Assembly (NCBI GenBank): GCA_017525015.1
Contig: JAFXUK010000002.1
Coordinates: forward strand, 1 to 39,346
Source: Bacilli bacterium
GTDB taxonomy: Bacteria > Bacillota > Bacilli > RF39 > UBA660
Direction of reading: 5' to 3'
DNA: 39,346 nucleotides
Shown here: positions 31,065-39,302 of the stretch, in pieces
How the letters are laid out: each line of letters opens with the position of its first letter
Position numbering within the stretch: the first letter of the stretch is position 1
Notes under the pieces: generated by a model
The model's database searches: none
Told to the model about the DNA's origin: nothing
The model's input: only the letters and a program-made list of their open reading frames with translations
Translations under genes and position numbers: made by a program

Positions 31065-33242
31065 ATGTATGCTGATGTTTTAATTGAATATAGTGCTAAA
31101 GCCATAGATCAGACTTTTACATACATAATACCTGATCGTCTAAAAGAAGATTTAAAAATAGGAATGAAAGTATTAGTTCCTTTTGGTAATAAAATAATCA
31201 ATGGTTTTGTAACCAATATTAAAAATAATTATACTGATACTTATGAATTAAAAGAAATAAATGATATAGTTGATAAATATTTCTGTTTAAATGAAGAAAT
31301 GATGGAGTTAGGTAAATACCTTCAAGCCAAAACTCTATGTACTAAAATAGCAGCTTATCAAACTATGTTACCAAGTTCACTAAAAGTTAAAGAACAAAAA
31401 AGTAATTATTCTAAATACTTAACATATATTGAATTAAATAAAGATATTAAAGAAATAGATGAATACATTGAAAATAATAAAAGAAGCAAAAAACAAGTAG
31501 AAATACTTAATACTTTAAAAGAAGGAAAAGCTTTAAAAAGTAGTTTCTCTCAATCATCTGTGAAAACATTATTAGAAAAAGAATTAATAAAAATAACCAA
31601 TGTTCAAATATATCGACTTAATAATCATGAAGCTCAAAATATCCAAATAGAGTTCTCTGAAGATCAAGAAAAAGCTTTAGAAACAATTGATTTAAATAGT
31701 GATAAAACTTATTTGCTACATGGTATAACTGGTTCAGGTAAAACAGAAGTATATATTGAATTAATTAAAAGAGTAGTTAAGAATGGAAAAAAAGCTATTT
31801 TATTAGTTCCGGAAATATCTTTAACTGCTCAAATAGTTAATAAGTTCTATGATCGTTTTGGTGATGATGTAGCTATTTTTCATAGTGGATTATCTGCTGG
31901 TGAAAAATATGATGAGTATTTAAAAATACTAAGAGAAGAAGTCCATATTGTTATTGGAACTCGTAGTGCTATCTTTACACCTATAACTAAACTAGGATTA
32001 ATAATAATAGATGAAGAACATAGTGAAACCTATAAGCAAGATACAACACCTAGATATCATGCTCGTGATATGGCTGAATTTAGAAAAAACTATAACCATA
32101 TTCCACTAGTTCTTGGTTCAGCAACTCCTTCTTTAGAAACAATGGCTAGAGCTTTAAAAGGAGTTTATACATATATTCCAATGAATCACCGTATAGGTAC
32201 ATCTATCTTACCAACTGTTCAAATAATTGATATGTCCGAAGAATTAAAAAAGAGAAATATGATATTTTCTGATACATTAAAAAATAAGATAAGAGATCGC
32301 TTAATAAAAAAAGAACAAGTGATTCTTTTATTAAATAGAAGAGGGTATTCAACTGTTATATCTTGTAAATCATGTGGATATACATACAAATGCCCACATT
32401 GCGATATTACCTTAACATATCATAAAACAACCAACAATCTTCGTTGTCATTATTGTGGTTATACAGTCTTTAAAAGTGAAGAATGTCCAGAATGTAAAGA
32501 AAAAGCTTTATATGATTATGGTTTAGGTACAGAGAAACTAGAACAAGAATTATCTAAATTATTTCCAGAAGCTAGAATAGTCAGAATGGATGCTGATACA
32601 ACTAAAAATAAAGGTTCTCATGAAGACATTATTAATAAGTTTAAAGATCATGAATATGATATATTACTAGGAACACAAATGATATCTAAAGGATTAGATT
32701 TCCCTCTAGTAACATTAGTTGGTGTAATTAATGCTGATGCTACTTTAAATATTCCTGACTTTCGAAGTGGCGAAAGAACTTTCTCATTACTATCTCAAGT
32801 AGCAGGTAGAGCAGGACGAAGCAATCTATTAGGTGAAGTAATATTACAAACATTTAATCCTGATAGCTTTACCTTAAAATGTGTTCAAGAACAGGATTAC
32901 ATGAAATTATATAATTATGAAATGAAGAATCGTCATAAATTAGACTATCCACCTTATTACTACCTAACTAGTATTAAAGTAGCATCTAAAGAGTATGAAT
33001 TAGCTTCTAAAGAAATAACTAAAATAAAAAATTACTTAGAAAAGAAATTGTCTAATAAAACTATTATTTTAGGTCCAACAACAGCTAATCCATTTAGAAT
33101 AAATAATATTTATCGTTTTCAAATAATCTTAAAATATAAGATAGAATCTAACTTAATGAATACTTTAAAAGAATTAGATGAACTATATATGACTAATAAT
33201 AAAGTTAATATCGAAATCGATAATAATCCTTTACAAGTATAA
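31065..33242 (+). CDS. priA: Primosomal protein N' (PriA replication-restart helicase)
   Basis: 725 residues, usual length for PriA (730-800). This 3'-5' DNA helicase reloads the replisome at stalled forks. Domains: N-terminal DNA-binding part with YADVLIEYSAKAIDQTFTY and LVPFGNK; helicase lobe 1 with Walker A GITGSGKT (220-227), ATLVPEIxLT-like LVPEISLT and DEEH (316-319); FHSGLS and RSAIFTP. Helicase lobe 2 carries LLNRRGYS, the paired zinc sites (CKSCGYTYKCPHC and CHYCGY...CPEC), GLGTEKLEQEL, GTQMISKGLDFPLVTLVG and QVAGRAGR. All expected motifs are intact. It is in a unit of its own, not beside def/fmt as in many Firmicutes. Confidence 0.96.
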   Translation: MYADVLIEYSAKAIDQTFTYIIPDRLKEDLKIGMKVLVPFGNKIINGFVTNIKNNYTDTYELKEINDIVDKYFCLNEEMMELGKYLQAKTLCTKIAAYQTMLPSSLKVKEQKSNYSKYLTYIELNKDIKEIDEYIENNKRSKKQVEILNTLKEGKALKSSFSQSSVKTLLEKELIKITNVQIYRLNNHEAQNIQIEFSEDQEKALETIDLNSDKTYLLHGITGSGKTEVYIELIKRVVKNGKKAILLVPEISLTAQIVNKFYDRFGDDVAIFHSGLSAGEKYDEYLKILREEVHIVIGTRSAIFTPITKLGLIIIDEEHSETYKQDTTPRYHARDMAEFRKNYNHIPLVLGSATPSLETMARALKGVYTYIPMNHRIGTSILPTVQIIDMSEELKKRNMIFSDTLKNKIRDRLIKKEQVILLLNRRGYSTVISCKSCGYTYKCPHCDITLTYHKTTNNLRCHYCGYTVFKSEECPECKEKALYDYGLGTEKLEQELSKLFPEARIVRMDADTTKNKGSHEDIINKFKDHEYDILLGTQMISKGLDFPLVTLVGVINADATLNIPDFRSGERTFSLLSQVAGRAGRSNLLGEVILQTFNPDSFTLKCVQEQDYMKLYNYEMKNRHKLDYPPYYYLTSIKVASKEYELASKEITKIKNYLEKKLSNKTIILGPTTANPFRINNIYRFQIILKYKIESNLMNTLKELDELYMTNNKVNIEIDNNPLQV

Positions 33243-33266
33243 GAGGCACCATGTGTGTCTTTTTTT
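33241..33266 (+). terminator. Terminator after priA
   Basis: Imperfect stem AAGAGGCAC / GTGTGTCTT with loop CAT, then seven T. Confidence 0.7.
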
Positions 33267-33290
33267 ATGGCTAATTATTCTCAATGATGA

Positions 33291-33296
33291 TATAAT
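33291..33296 (+). promoter_or_regulatory. Extended -10 promoter of the gene at 33328
   Basis: TGATATAAT, 31 nt before the ATG at 33328. Confidence 0.65.
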
Positions 33297-33327
33297 TTAT
33301 TCGGGTAGATTATATGGAGTTGATTTT

Positions 33328-34533
33328 ATGTTTGGAGTAGATATGTGTGAAAACCCTAATATACTAAGAGTTTTCCTAATATTTAAAACTGCTTTAAGTG
33401 TTATATGTGTTTTATTACCTGCTATTATTGTTGTACTTACAACAGTATCATTAGGTAAAACAGCTATAAGTGGCGATCAAGAAGCTTTAAAAAAAGAAGT
33501 ACCTACAATGATAAAAAGATTTATTGCAGCTTTTATCGTATTTCTTATTCCATCTATAGCTAAAGCAATCTTTTCCCTTGTTGGTGAAGACCTTGCTCAA
33601 GTTACAACATGTAATAACAATGCTACATTAGAAAAAATAAAATATTTTGAAGAAGTATATCCAGCTAGGGTAGCGGTAGCAGATTTAGAAGCGTCTCCAA
33701 GTAAAGCTAATCTTGAAAAAGCTCAAAAAGCAGTTGCTAAAATAGCTAGTGTAGGTGAAGAAGACTTAGTTATTAGTTTATTAACTAGAATATCTAACGC
33801 TGAAGCTAAAGCTAATGAAGCTGAAGCTAAAATGAGTTGTACATCTTCAGCAGGTGTATATGTAAATGGTTATTGTCATAAATTAGCTAAACCTCCACAA
33901 AATAACAATAATAATGGAAATAATGGTAACAACGGAAATAATGGAACTACACCAGGTAACTTAAATTTCTCTAATGAAGATATGTCTGGAGAAATGAAAG
34001 AAATAAGTGTATCTGGTCAAAACTTTAAAGTAGTAAATACTAAAATAGATGTTGTTCAATTTGCGAATACAATGAGAAATCGTTGTGTACGTCAAAATTG
34101 TGACTCAAGTAAATATGGTGGAGCTTGTTTAGGATTCTCTTATACTCATGCTTGGGGATTATATTCAGGAAATACAAACTATGGACCAGAAGATGGTAAA
34201 AACTATGTTGGTGCAGGTCATTTCACTACTTATATAAATGATAGTGAAAGAGATATTCTTGGAGCAACATATGAACAATTAGTCCAAAATAAACCAGTTA
34301 TTATTCAAGTAAATGGTAATAAAGCCGGAACATCAAGACACTTCGTTGCTGTAGTTGGCTTTAAATCAACAGTTAAGAGTGCTAATGATATTCAAGCAAC
34401 CGACTTACTTATCCTTGACTCTTGGGATGCTCAAATCGAAACAATGGATGCTGCAAACTCAAGATTCCTAACAACTGGTGCTGCTTGTCATAAAGATTAT
34501 TCAGGTTACAGAATTCAATATTTAAAGGAATAA
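33328..34533 (+). CDS. Two-TM (VirB2/TrbC-like) segment fused to a C39-like cysteine peptidase
   Basis: 401 residues from the ATG at 33328 (GGAG 8 nt upstream; earlier starts lie before the promoter). Two hydrophobic helices (~17-40 and 62-86) with a Lys-rich loop between, KTAISGDQEALKKEV, recall the VirB2/TrbC pilin-like hairpin. Then a helical Ala/Lys/Glu region (~100-170), an Asn/Gly low-complexity linker (191-207), and a C-terminal domain of papain-like C39 type: C267 in GGACLGFSY, H338 in SRHFVAVVGF and D364 in LLILDSWD form a plausible catalytic triad, and NKPVIIQVNG is the usual preceding strand. Four more Cys could form disulfides. The peptidase is probably exposed outside the membrane. 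Family names are inferred from motifs and layout. Convergent with the sortase gene. Confidence 0.75.
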   Translation: MFGVDMCENPNILRVFLIFKTALSVICVLLPAIIVVLTTVSLGKTAISGDQEALKKEVPTMIKRFIAAFIVFLIPSIAKAIFSLVGEDLAQVTTCNNNATLEKIKYFEEVYPARVAVADLEASPSKANLEKAQKAVAKIASVGEEDLVISLLTRISNAEAKANEAEAKMSCTSSAGVYVNGYCHKLAKPPQNNNNNGNNGNNGNNGTTPGNLNFSNEDMSGEMKEISVSGQNFKVVNTKIDVVQFANTMRNRCVRQNCDSSKYGGACLGFSYTHAWGLYSGNTNYGPEDGKNYVGAGHFTTYINDSERDILGATYEQLVQNKPVIIQVNGNKAGTSRHFVAVVGFKSTVKSANDIQATDLLILDSWDAQIETMDAANSRFLTTGAACHKDYSGYRIQYLKE

Positions 34534-34559
34534 AAAAAGAACTCGATGAGTTCTTTTTA
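34532..34559. terminator. Bidirectional terminator between convergent genes
   Basis: Stem GAACTC (34539-34544) / GAGTTC (34548-34553), loop GAT, flanked by A7 and T5 so it can act on both strands. Confidence 0.88.
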
Positions 34560-36113
34560 TCTTTCTTGAATTTTTACTAATTTAGCTTGTACAACTAATC
34601 TAATACCATTGTCATTATAACAAGTTGATAAAGTAAGTAACTTATCTTCCTTATTAACGTCTACACCAAAATCATAAATACTTCTACTTACCATTGTATT
34701 AATGAATTCTTGGAATGATTCATCACTACTAAAATCAGTAGTAATATAATAGCTTTCAGCTTCAATCTTATATACTGCAAATACTTGCCACATTGTATTA
34801 TATTTTAAAGTTGATAATTGAATTATTTGATTATCTAAATTAGTATACCAATTCTTTTGTAATGTATTTGTTAAACTACCAAACATAACTTTATCTTTAC
34901 GACCATGTGCATATATAACAGTATTTCTACTTAAATTATCAAAGTCATCTCTAAAGTCTGCAAATACCCATCCAGCACTATTCCTTCTACCATTAAAGTC
35001 ATGAGATAAATAATAATCATTATCGTCTGTTTGAACAACTGGATAATTAACATTAGTATTATTTACAATAAGCCATCCAACTGTATCACTATTTTCTTTA
35101 ACTAAAGAAGAAAAATCAACAGATGATAATGGAGTATTTAAATATTTCCAATACAATGTATTTTTATTACTATATTCTTCTTTCTTCTCAGGTTCTGGTG
35201 CTGGCTCTGGTTCAGTAATTGTAATATTAACCAATTCTCCTTGATCAGCAATTTGAACAATAGGAGTATCTTCTTTTAAAGAATGACTTAATTGATTAAT
35301 TTGAATACCTTGAACAAACCAATTAACAATAATTCCAGCGGTGATAACAAATACCATTCCTGAAACCATAACGCTATATTTATAAACTTTATATTTTTTA
35401 GTTTCTTTAGGAGCTAATTTATAATAAAGTTTATCAATAGCAAATTTCTTAATTCTTTTTTCGTATTTATTATAAGCTTCTTTACTAATATGAATTTTTT
35501 CTATACTAGATAATTTAGCTAGAGTAGAGTACTTTCTAATTATTTTAGGTCTATCTTTACTCAAAGCTGTTAAAGCTATTTTATTTAAATTATATAATTG
35601 TCTACCAAATTCCTCTGAATTTACATTTATATGTATTTCTTTTGCTTTAGTAATATCTTTAGGTTTAAATAAATGAAATTTCTTTTCATATTTTGCTTCT
35701 TCAATAGATGTAACTTTTTTACTTCTTATACCTTTTAAAGATTTATTACTATTTATAATATCGTCTAATTTAATAATAACTGTATCATATAAAGATTTCT
35801 TTTGCTTTAACTTAGGAAGAGCAGCTTCTTTGATATCAATTGCACTTCTTAAATCACTGATCTTTAATCTGATAGTATCAGTTAGACTAGGTTTCTTTTT
35901 AGGCAACTCTATATTAACAGTTTTCTTTTCCTTAACATTATCAGCTTTGTTGACTCTTTTATTAAGAATCTTGAATTGAGTAGTCTTACTTAATTCTTCT
36001 TCTTTTTGTTCTATCTTAAATTGCAATATCGCAGTTTTTTCTAAATCTGATAATTCTTTTTGAGGATTGACTTGTCTAATTTTAACTTTATCGTCATCAT
36101 TATTTTGTTGCAT
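34557..36113 (-). CDS. Class B-like sortase with long cytoplasmic extension
   Basis: 518 residues from the ATG at 36113, preceded by the SD AGAGGAG; an upstream in-frame ATG lies before that SD. The sortase domain (~320-518) carries the class B pattern: YWKYL, WLIVNNTNVNYPVVQ, the catalytic His403 in IYAHG, Cys498 in TLSTC and Arg505 in RLVVQAKLV. A single membrane helix (~247-268) and a Pro/Glu linker (301-311) precede it. Sortases join surface proteins to peptidoglycan. Usual sortases have a short cytoplasmic tail; here ~245 basic residues precede the helix, with a repeated T-x-x-[IF]-x-K-[IL] unit (residues 27-34, 44-50, 80-85, 111-116). No substrate with a C-terminal sorting signal is in the window. 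Confidence 0.88.
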   Translation of the reverse strand: MQQNNDDDKVKIRQVNPQKELSDLEKTAILQFKIEQKEEELSKTTQFKILNKRVNKADNVKEKKTVNIELPKKKPSLTDTIRLKISDLRSAIDIKEAALPKLKQKKSLYDTVIIKLDDIINSNKSLKGIRSKKVTSIEEAKYEKKFHLFKPKDITKAKEIHINVNSEEFGRQLYNLNKIALTALSKDRPKIIRKYSTLAKLSSIEKIHISKEAYNKYEKRIKKFAIDKLYYKLAPKETKKYKVYKYSVMVSGMVFVITAGIIVNWFVQGIQINQLSHSLKEDTPIVQIADQGELVNITITEPEPAPEPEKKEEYSNKNTLYWKYLNTPLSSVDFSSLVKENSDTVGWLIVNNTNVNYPVVQTDDNDYYLSHDFNGRRNSAGWVFADFRDDFDNLSRNTVIYAHGRKDKVMFGSLTNTLQKNWYTNLDNQIIQLSTLKYNTMWQVFAVYKIEAESYYITTDFSSDESFQEFINTMVSRSIYDFGVDVNKEDKLLTLSTCYNDNGIRLVVQAKLVKIQER

Positions 36114-36141
36114 CAAAAAACTCCTCTCTATCATCTATATA

Positions 36142-36147
36142 ATTATA
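36142..36147 (-). promoter_or_regulatory. Extended -10 promoter of the sortase
   Basis: TGTTATAAT on the minus strand, ending 28 nt before the ATG at 36113. Confidence 0.55.
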
Positions 36148-36216
36148 ACATATTATAAATAAAAAAACACTTTAAAATAATTCTAATTTACTATGGCTTT
36201 TTAAGGATTTTTATAT

Positions 36217-36222
36217 TATAAT
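36217..36222 (+). promoter_or_regulatory. -10 promoter of the gene at 36251
   Basis: TATAAT, 28 nt before the ATG; SD AGGAGG at 36238-36243. Confidence 0.55.
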
Positions 36223-36250
36223 GTTAATGTATATAGTAGGAGGAATTATA

Positions 36251-37603
36251 ATGAATAATTGTCCAAAATGCGGTAATCCACTACAAGCAGGAGTAACATC
36301 TTGCCCAATATGTGGTACAAATATATCAATCGAAAGTGAGCCAAAACAAGTTCCTGTTGAATCTGTTGTTGCCACTGCAACACCAGCACCAGCAGCCGAA
36401 GCACCAGCTCCTGCACCTGCACCAGCGCAACCTGCTCCAGTAGCAGCTGAAGCTCCTGCACCTGCACCAGCTCCAGCAGAACCAGCTGCACCAGCAGCGG
36501 CTCCTATAGCAGAAACACCAGCAGCGCCTGCTCAACCAGCACCTGCACCAGCTCCAGCTGCACCAGTTGCTCAACCAGCACCTGTTGCCGAAACACCTGC
36601 ACCAGCACAACCTGCTGAACCAGCTGCACAACCTGCAGCACCTGCTCAACCAGCAGAAGCTGTACAACAACCAGTTCCAGTAACTCCTGTTGCACCAGCT
36701 GCTGAACCAGCTCCAGTTGCTCCACCAATTCAACCTGCAGCACCAGCAGCACCAACAATTGCAAGTGTAGCAACACCTGCAGCGCCTGCCGTAGAAGCAC
36801 CTGCTCAAGTAGCTACTCCAGAAACTGGTAAAAAGAAAAAAGGAAATAAATTATTACCAATATTATTGGTTTTAGTATTAGTTGTTGGAGGAGCAGCTGT
36901 TTATATGAATTTCTTCAATAAACCTGCTACTAATTTAGCTCCAAAAAATAACAATAACCAACAAGTTTCTAACGTTAAGATGGTTGATGTTTCATCCCAT
37001 GGTTTCAAATTTAAATTACCTGAAGATTGGACAATAACTGAAGATGGCGATGATATAATAGCTACAAACGATAAAGAAACTGTTTATGTTAAATTAGAAC
37101 ATTCAGAAACTAATATATCTCAATTAAATGCTGATAGCATGAAAGAATATCTTGAAAGTAAAGAAAAATATTCAGGTATTGAAGTAACTAATAATAAGAT
37201 TAATGCTAGAGATTCATTCTTAGTAAATGCTGTATATAATGATATGCCTGTTCAATTATACTTTATTGGTGGTGGAACAGATTTAACATTAGGTGTAGTT
37301 ACTATCTATGTTACAGCTGAAAGTAAAACAGTTAATGAAACTACAGTACAAGAAATGATCGGATCAATTTCTTATGCTGATGAAAAATACAAAGCAATTA
37401 GTACAGTAAGTATGTTCTCTGATGTATATTCTACATATGATGGAATTATGGCAAACCCTAATTTCAAGAAAACAACTACACCACAAGAACCAGAACAACC
37501 TGAGAATCCAGAAAATCCTGAGAACCCAGAGAACCCTGAAACTCCAGCTCCAGAGCAACCAAAAACTCCAGAGCCAGAGCTACCAGAACCTGCTTTAGAA
37601 TAA
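36251..37603 (+). CDS. Zinc-ribbon / Pro-Ala-rich / single-TM / ectodomain protein
   Basis: 450 residues from the ATG at 36251, which alone has a proper SD (AGGAGG). Zinc ribbon C4, C7, C18, C21 (CPKCG...CPICG), then ~150 residues of Ala/Pro with some Glu, Gln and Val, a basic stretch KKKKGNK, one membrane helix (~205-223), a short Asn/Gln linker and an ectodomain (~240-390) with [17 protein letters not shown], a strand-turn pattern seen in PsbP/DUF4367-like secreted domains (inference). The C-terminal 55 residues are Pro/Glu/Asn repeats. The zinc ribbon should be inside the cell and the Pro/Ala rod between it and the membrane. The coding DNA for the rod is unusually GC-rich. Confidence 0.8.
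   Translation: MNNCPKCGNPLQAGVTSCPICGTNISIESEPKQVPVESVVATATPAPAAEAPAPAPAPAQPAPVAAEAPAPAPAPAEPAAPAAAPIAETPAAPAQPAPAPAPAAPVAQPAPVAETPAPAQPAEPAAQPAAPAQPAEAVQQPVPVTPVAPAAEPAPVAPPIQPAAPAAPTIASVATPAAPAVEAPAQVATPETGKKKKGNKLLPILLVLVLVVGGAAVYMNFFNKPATNLAPKNNNNQQVSNVKMVDVSSHGFKFKLPEDWTITEDGDDIIATNDKETVYVKLEHSETNISQLNADSMKEYLESKEKYSGIEVTNNKINARDSFLVNAVYNDMPVQLYFIGGGTDLTLGVVTIYVTAESKTVNETTVQEMIGSISYADEKYKAISTVSMFSDVYSTYDGIMANPNFKKTTTPQEPEQPENPENPENPENPETPAPEQPKTPEPELPEPALE
36375..36815 (+). repeat. Pro-Ala low-complexity coding repeat
   Basis: Runs of [13 protein letters not shown] and similar, coded by CCA/CCT and GCA/GCT/GCG. It is the most GC-rich stretch of the window. Antisense reading frames here are artefacts of this composition. 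Confidence 0.85.
37486..37600 (+). repeat. Pro-Glu-Asn C-terminal tandem repeat
   Basis: PEN units ([14 protein letters not shown]) then Pro/Glu-rich units, from short DNA repeats of CCAGAGAAT type, at the C-terminus of the zinc-ribbon protein. Confidence 0.8.
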
Positions 37604-37638
37604 AAATATTAGCAAATCGCTAATATTTTTCTTTTTTT
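37602..37638 (+). terminator. Terminator after the zinc-ribbon gene
   Basis: 12-bp stem AAAAATATTAGC / GCTAATATTTTT, loop AAATC, long T-run. Confidence 0.9.
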
Positions 37639-37681
37639 TACATAAAAAAGCTTATTTTTGCTAAAAAATAGCTGAAATATC

Positions 37682-37733
37682 TTGATTTTACGATACAGAT
37701 TTGCTATTTTTAATATGTAAGGACAATGTCCTT
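37682..37733 (+). promoter_or_regulatory. HU promoter and leader hairpin
   Basis: TTGATT (37682-37687), 17-bp spacer, TGCTATTTT (-10 at 37705-37710). The expected leader of ~45 nt has a perfect 6-bp hairpin AAGGAC / GTCCTT with loop AAT (37719-37733), which most other leaders here lack. SD GGGAGG lies ~30 bases further on. The hairpin may stabilise the mRNA or mediate feedback (inference). Confidence 0.5.
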
Positions 37734-37763
37734 ATGGAAATAATTTATTGGGAGGTAAATTTT

Positions 37764-38036
37764 ATGGGAAAACAAGAATTAGTAGAATTTATTGCAGCTA
37801 AAGCTGGATTAACAAAAGCTGACGCTAGTCGTGCACTAGACGCTGCATTAGAAGGAATCACAACTGGTCTTAAAAAAGAAGGAAAAGTTGCATTAGTTGG
37901 ATTCGGAACATTTGCTGCTAAAAAACGTGCTGCAAGAGAAGGAATCAATCCATTAACTAAAGCACCACTAAAAATTCCTGCTAAGACTGTTGCTTCTTTC
38001 AAAGCTGGAAGCAAACTTAAATCAGCTCTTAACTAA
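37764..38036 (+). CDS. hup: HU family DNA-binding protein
   Basis: 90 residues, the usual length, starting at the ATG with SD GGGAGG 8 nt upstream. HU bends and packages DNA as a dimer. The fold is plain: GKQELVEFIAAKAGLTKADASRAL for the helices, GITTGLKKEGKVALVGFGTFAAKKRAAREGINPLTKAPLKIPAKTVASFKAGSKLK for the saddle and beta arm, split here by turn positions. The arm carries INPLTKAPLKIPA, in which the DNA-intercalating Pro of the RNPxTG motif is conserved. Codon use is more optimised (GCT, GGA, AAA, CGT) than its neighbours, fitting a highly expressed gene. Confidence 0.95.
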   Translation: MGKQELVEFIAAKAGLTKADASRALDAALEGITTGLKKEGKVALVGFGTFAAKKRAAREGINPLTKAPLKIPAKTVASFKAGSKLKSALN

Positions 38037-38057
38037 TTTTAGTTAAATAAAAAAGAA

Positions 38058-38089
38058 CCATAAATTGCTAAAATTTATGGCTTTTTTTT
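38058..38089 (+). terminator. Terminator after HU
   Basis: 9-bp stem CCATAAATT / AATTTATGG, loop GCTAA, then eight T. A second, short palindrome TTAACTAA/TTAGTTAA overlaps the stop codon (around 38028-38045). Confidence 0.85.
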
Positions 38090-38100
38090 GTTTTTTTTAT

Positions 38101-38106
38101 TATACT
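38101..38106 (+). promoter_or_regulatory. Promoter of the gene at 38127
   Basis: TATACT, 20 nt before the ATG; SD AGGAG at 38113-38117. Confidence 0.45.
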
Positions 38107-38126
38107 AATAATAGGAGTAAAGTGAT

Positions 38127-39224
38127 ATGAGAAGAACAACTAAAGAAGCTAAAAAAAACAAAAAAGTATCAAAGAATTTAATAATTATTAGTATTATCCT
38201 ATTAATTATTTCTTTATTAATAAAAAAGACTATGGCTATCAGGACAATATTATACTTATTATCCTTAGTAGTACTAGTAATAGGTATTAAATATAAAAGA
38301 AAAAAGTTTAAAGATGCCTTCTTTATCTTTATAGTAGCATTTGCTGCTTACATTATTTTAGATGGTATTATTGTAGTAACTTTTAAAAGAATACCTATAT
38401 TCTCTTATAATATAATTACAACCGGTAAAACAAGAGTATATAACTCTATAGGTGTAAGAGTATGGCAATGTGATAAAGATAATTACAAAGATCTTGTAGT
38501 AGATCCTTTCTATAATAAAGGATATATATGTGATGTTGATGAAATAGATCCAATTCAATCTAATTCATTCTTAAATAGTGTTATTGAAAATTATGATGAA
38601 TACAAAAATACTTATGTTAAGATAACGGGAAAGATAAGTAAAAAGAATGGCCAAAATTCTATTGAAATGCAACCATATACAACAACAGATATAACGGTTA
38701 ATGGTTATGTTACATTTGCTGATAACATAACATTAAGAATTTTATTTAAACAAAGTGAACCACTATTAGATCAATATGATGTATATGATGAAATAACTGT
38801 TGTTGGCATTATTAAAAACATGGAACAATCTCATAATAAATATGTTGTTTATATGTATGATACTAAAATATCAAGCAATATTAATTTAAATGATTATAAA
38901 ATAACAACTGTTAATTCTAATAAATGTACATTATCAGATGCTATATATTCTAATGAAAAGAATATACTATATAAATATTGTTTAGAAGATATCATTGTTT
39001 CTTTTGGTGAAGATAATCAATATGAATTAGCAACTGCTTTATCTTCAAATAAAATTACTATCCGTGATTTGTATTACGGAGCTAAAGAAGAAACCAATGA
39101 AGAAGATGGAACAATTATATATAGATTAGATAACTATAGTTTACTAATCTGTGATAGCAATAAGAGTAATAAAATAGTAATTGGTAATGCTAAAATGAAA
39201 TTTAGTGATATAAATTGTGATTAA
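38127..39224 (+). CDS. Three-TM membrane protein with OB-fold-like ectodomain, unknown
   Basis: 365 residues. After a very basic N-terminus, helices at about 18-32, 38-53 and 64-85, then a ~280-residue soluble part. In it NTYVKITGKISKK followed by YVTFADNITLRILF and YDEITVVGIIKNM resembles the tRNA_anti-like/OB pattern seen in several Gram-positive membrane proteins (inference). Four to five Cys residues in the ectodomain could pair. No enzymatic motif seen. Start supported by AGGAG at 9 nt. A single-gene unit with its own terminator. Confidence 0.7.
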   Translation: MRRTTKEAKKNKKVSKNLIIISIILLIISLLIKKTMAIRTILYLLSLVVLVIGIKYKRKKFKDAFFIFIVAFAAYIILDGIIVVTFKRIPIFSYNIITTGKTRVYNSIGVRVWQCDKDNYKDLVVDPFYNKGYICDVDEIDPIQSNSFLNSVIENYDEYKNTYVKITGKISKKNGQNSIEMQPYTTTDITVNGYVTFADNITLRILFKQSEPLLDQYDVYDEITVVGIIKNMEQSHNKYVVYMYDTKISSNINLNDYKITTVNSNKCTLSDAIYSNEKNILYKYCLEDIIVSFGEDNQYELATALSSNKITIRDLYYGAKEETNEEDGTIIYRLDNYSLLICDSNKSNKIVIGNAKMKFSDINCD

Positions 39225-39246
39225 GTAGGTGAAAACCTACTTTTTC
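39223..39246 (+). terminator. Terminator after the gene at 38127
   Basis: Stem AAGTAGGT / ACCTACTT with a GAAA tetraloop (39231-39234), then T-run. Confidence 0.9.
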
Positions 39247-39269
39247 TTTTATTTTTTTCAGCAAACTGA

Positions 39270-39275
39270 TATAAT
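39270..39275 (+). promoter_or_regulatory. Extended -10 promoter of the partial gene at 39303
   Basis: TGATATAAT, 27 nt before the ATG. Confidence 0.65.
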
Positions 39276-39302
39276 GAAGATAGTAAAGGAAGGCTAATTT
39301 AT

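Noticed and set aside
33253..33327. Extended N-terminus of the C39-like protein
   Set aside because: It starts in the priA terminator and lies upstream of or across the promoter; the ATG at 33328 has an SD.
33898..33950. Short AAT/GGA tandem repeat as a possible CRISPR or phase-variable tract
   Set aside because: It encodes the Asn/Gly linker in frame, has no spacer structure, and no cas genes are present.
36246..36808. Long antisense frames rich in Cys/Trp/Arg or Leu/Gln opposite the Pro-Ala repeat
   Set aside because: They are complements of CCA/GCA repeats, lack SD and promoter, and have repeat-only composition.
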